From an uncultured Lacticaseibacillus sp. (GTDB lineage Bacteria; Bacillota; Bacilli; Lactobacillales; Lactobacillaceae), in NCBI GenBank assembly GCA_934370925.1, contig CAKRNG010000002.1:62001-126000 (forward strand): DNA of 64,000 nt. Reading direction: 5' to 3'. Made by a program: the position numbers and the translations under genes. Of this stretch, positions 62,857 to 64,000 are shown piece after piece; the stretch's first letter is position 1, and each line of letters begins with the position of its first letter. Below the pieces are notes generated by a model that was not told the origin of the DNA, did no database searches, and saw only the letters and a program-made list of their open reading frames with translations.

Positions 62857-64000
62857 TTATTCATCATCAGGCAGCGTCCCACGCTCAATCTCACCACTGG
62901 CCCGAATGTGGCCACCTTTGAGTAACCAGTCACGTTCAACCATCAACGGATCATCTACGTTAACTCGATGCCCAAGGGCTAATTCCTTTGCAGCAATTTG
63001 CATCTGAATATAATCCGCGGCGGTTAATTTTTCAGAGACATGGAGCGGAAAACGGTTCTTTGCAGTCTTACTCGAAAACAGCCATTTCTGATCGATATAA
63101 TCCTGCGCAGACTGCTGTGGCTCGGTGGCTCGCGATTTAACAGCATTGTCTTCAGAAGCAGCTGTGTCCGCGTTTCTATCCGGCTTGGCATTGGTCCCGA
63201 ACTTTGATTTGCAATTTGGCTTTCCTTTTGCTGATGCAATCTGATTCTCTTCCAGAAAGCCCCAAAAATCACACTTATCAGCAATAAACGTGGAATCCGC
63301 ATCTGGGAGAAACGCCAGCGGGTCTTCTTGGAAAATGGTCTTGGCTTGGGCCTGAATGTCATCAATTGTTTTCGCAACCTTCTTGGCAATTGCCGCAACC
63401 GTTTTTGCCGGCGTGTCATCGTCAAGAATGGTATTGATGCGAATCATTGAGGACTCCGTGTGGCAGTAGTCGTATGCGTGCGGGGACCTTCCGGTTGGCT
63501 TGTAGGCGAGGATATGGATGTTGATGTTCGTTGCACGTCCGTTATCGGAAGGCTTCATCTCAATCCAGACCGGTAAGCGTCGCAACAGCTGCGACAAGTT
63601 CGAATTGTAAGCTGCACGCGCATCAGGCGTTTCCATTACTCGCCATTCACCATCTTTGTCTTTTTCAAGGTATCCAAGATCAGAAACCCCAGCGGCATAG
63701 CGTAAGACCTGTCGAACGTATCGGGAGACCCCATCCGGATAAACCTGGGTTAAAAACATATGATGTACCGCCCAAGGCCGTCTATTCTTGTATCGACTAG
63801 GCACGTCGGGAACATTTTTGGCATCCAGCAGTCGTTTCAAGCTTTCCCATGAGAACCAACTCGCGCTCACTTCATCAAGAACACTTGAAAACTCATTTTC
63901 ATAGTCCTGATAAGGGTCGAAGGTTTTTCCTTTATCCTTGGTAGCCGCAAAATGTGGCTCGCGACCTTTATCAAAGTGACGTGCTAGAAGTTTGGCCAAA
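62857..64000 (-). CDS. Unrecognised element protein, 5' end outside the window
   Basis: At least 381 residues; the frame is open to the right edge, and the first possible start (TTG 63999) is probably internal. The N-terminal half has a mixed alpha/beta character (SWFSWESLKRLLDA; YKNRRPWAVHHMFLTQVYPDGVSRYVRQVL; INIHILAYKPTGRSPHAYDYCHTESSMIRINTIL). The second half is polar and likely disordered around residues 255-310. Replication or regulatory roles are possible by position, but no motif proves one. Confidence 0.65.
   Translation of the reverse strand, partial: LAKLLARHFDKGREPHFAATKDKGKTFDPYQDYENEFSSVLDEVSASWFSWESLKRLLDAKNVPDVPSRYKNRRPWAVHHMFLTQVYPDGVSRYVRQVLRYAAGVSDLGYLEKDKDGEWRVMETPDARAAYNSNLSQLLRRLPVWIEMKPSDNGRATNINIHILAYKPTGRSPHAYDYCHTESSMIRINTILDDDTPAKTVAAIAKKVAKTIDDIQAQAKTIFQEDPLAFLPDADSTFIADKCDFWGFLEENQIASAKGKPNCKSKFGTNAKPDRNADTAASEDNAVKSRATEPQQSAQDYIDQKWLFSSKTAKNRFPLHVSEKLTAADYIQMQIAAKELALGHRVNVDDPLMVERDWLLKGGHIRASGEIERGTLPDDE

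Larger units (their letters stand above)
57110..64000. mobile_element. Integrative mobilizable element, left part only
   Basis: Begins after rbgA and runs off the right edge. It holds, from left to right on the minus strand, integrase, probable excisionase, a tiny gene, two mob-associated genes, relaxase, MobC, a probable oriT and two unrecognised genes. No coupling protein, VirB4-like ATPase or other conjugation gene is seen in this part, so it looks mobilizable rather than self-transmissible, subject to what lies outside. Confidence 0.8.

Noticed and set aside
1..64000. CRISPR arrays and tRNA or rRNA genes
   Set aside because: No regularly spaced short direct repeats and no tRNA cloverleaf or rRNA sequence were recognised by eye on either strand.

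Overview
The window is one contiguous piece of a Firmicutes chromosome, most likely a fairly high-GC member of the Lactobacillaceae. The reasons are RexAB in place of RecBCD, the order dinG-ypmB-aspB-asnS-dnaD, the block recU/ponA-ypsA-gpsB-rnpB-ypsC with a type B RNase P RNA, a PyrR-type attenuator, parC/parE next to plsY, and the block rbgA-rnhB-dprA-topA-xerC-hslVU. Frequent TTG and GTG starts with purine-rich ribosome binding sites agree. The genus cannot be fixed from the sequence alone.

Layout. 1-5532: the end of rexB and all of rexA, followed by a 200-base palindromic element. 6060-12739: dinG, a ypmB/tseB-like gene, an aminotransferase, asnS and dnaD. 12798-15720 (minus): recU-ponA, convergent with dnaD across a perfect 26-bp palindrome; nth, often found here, is absent. 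15791-18433: ypsA, gpsB, rnpB and a THUMP methyltransferase. 18536-27791: a small basic protein, peptidase PepO, an Mga-like regulator, an EbsA-like membrane protein, fhs, lspA, rluD, and uracil permease under a PyrR-type attenuator. 28002-31968: a carAB-like pair with open frames in which both the glutaminase triad and the ATP-grasp catalytic motifs are lost. 32217-42132: rqcH, degV, a Nudix hydrolase, a small ArsR-like regulator, a DUF4811-like protein, a B6-type kinase with an ECF S component, pyrophosphatase ppaC and a LysR regulator. 42405-57088: parC-parE, plsY, an aldose epimerase, hslVU, xerC, topA, dprA, rnhB and rbgA. From about 57110 to the right edge: an integrative mobilizable element (tyrosine integrase, probable excisionase, mob genes, probable oriT, unrecognised genes) inserted just upstream of rbgA; its far end is outside the window.

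Three things stand out. First, the carAB-like pair looks like a pseudoenzyme complex kept intact while its catalytic residues were lost, immediately downstream of a uridine-nucleotide-regulated uracil permease. Second, a family of modular, nested palindromic repeats of about 165-180 bases occurs four times plus one partial copy between 22.6 and 41.1 kb. Two copies sit inside the loop of a gene's transcription terminator, and two near-identical inverted copies bracket ppaC. Third, the mobilizable element has a mobB-like membrane gene nested out of frame in the 3' end of the relaxase gene, and its relaxase lacks one of the usual metal-binding histidines. Statements about family norms come from general knowledge; no database search was run.
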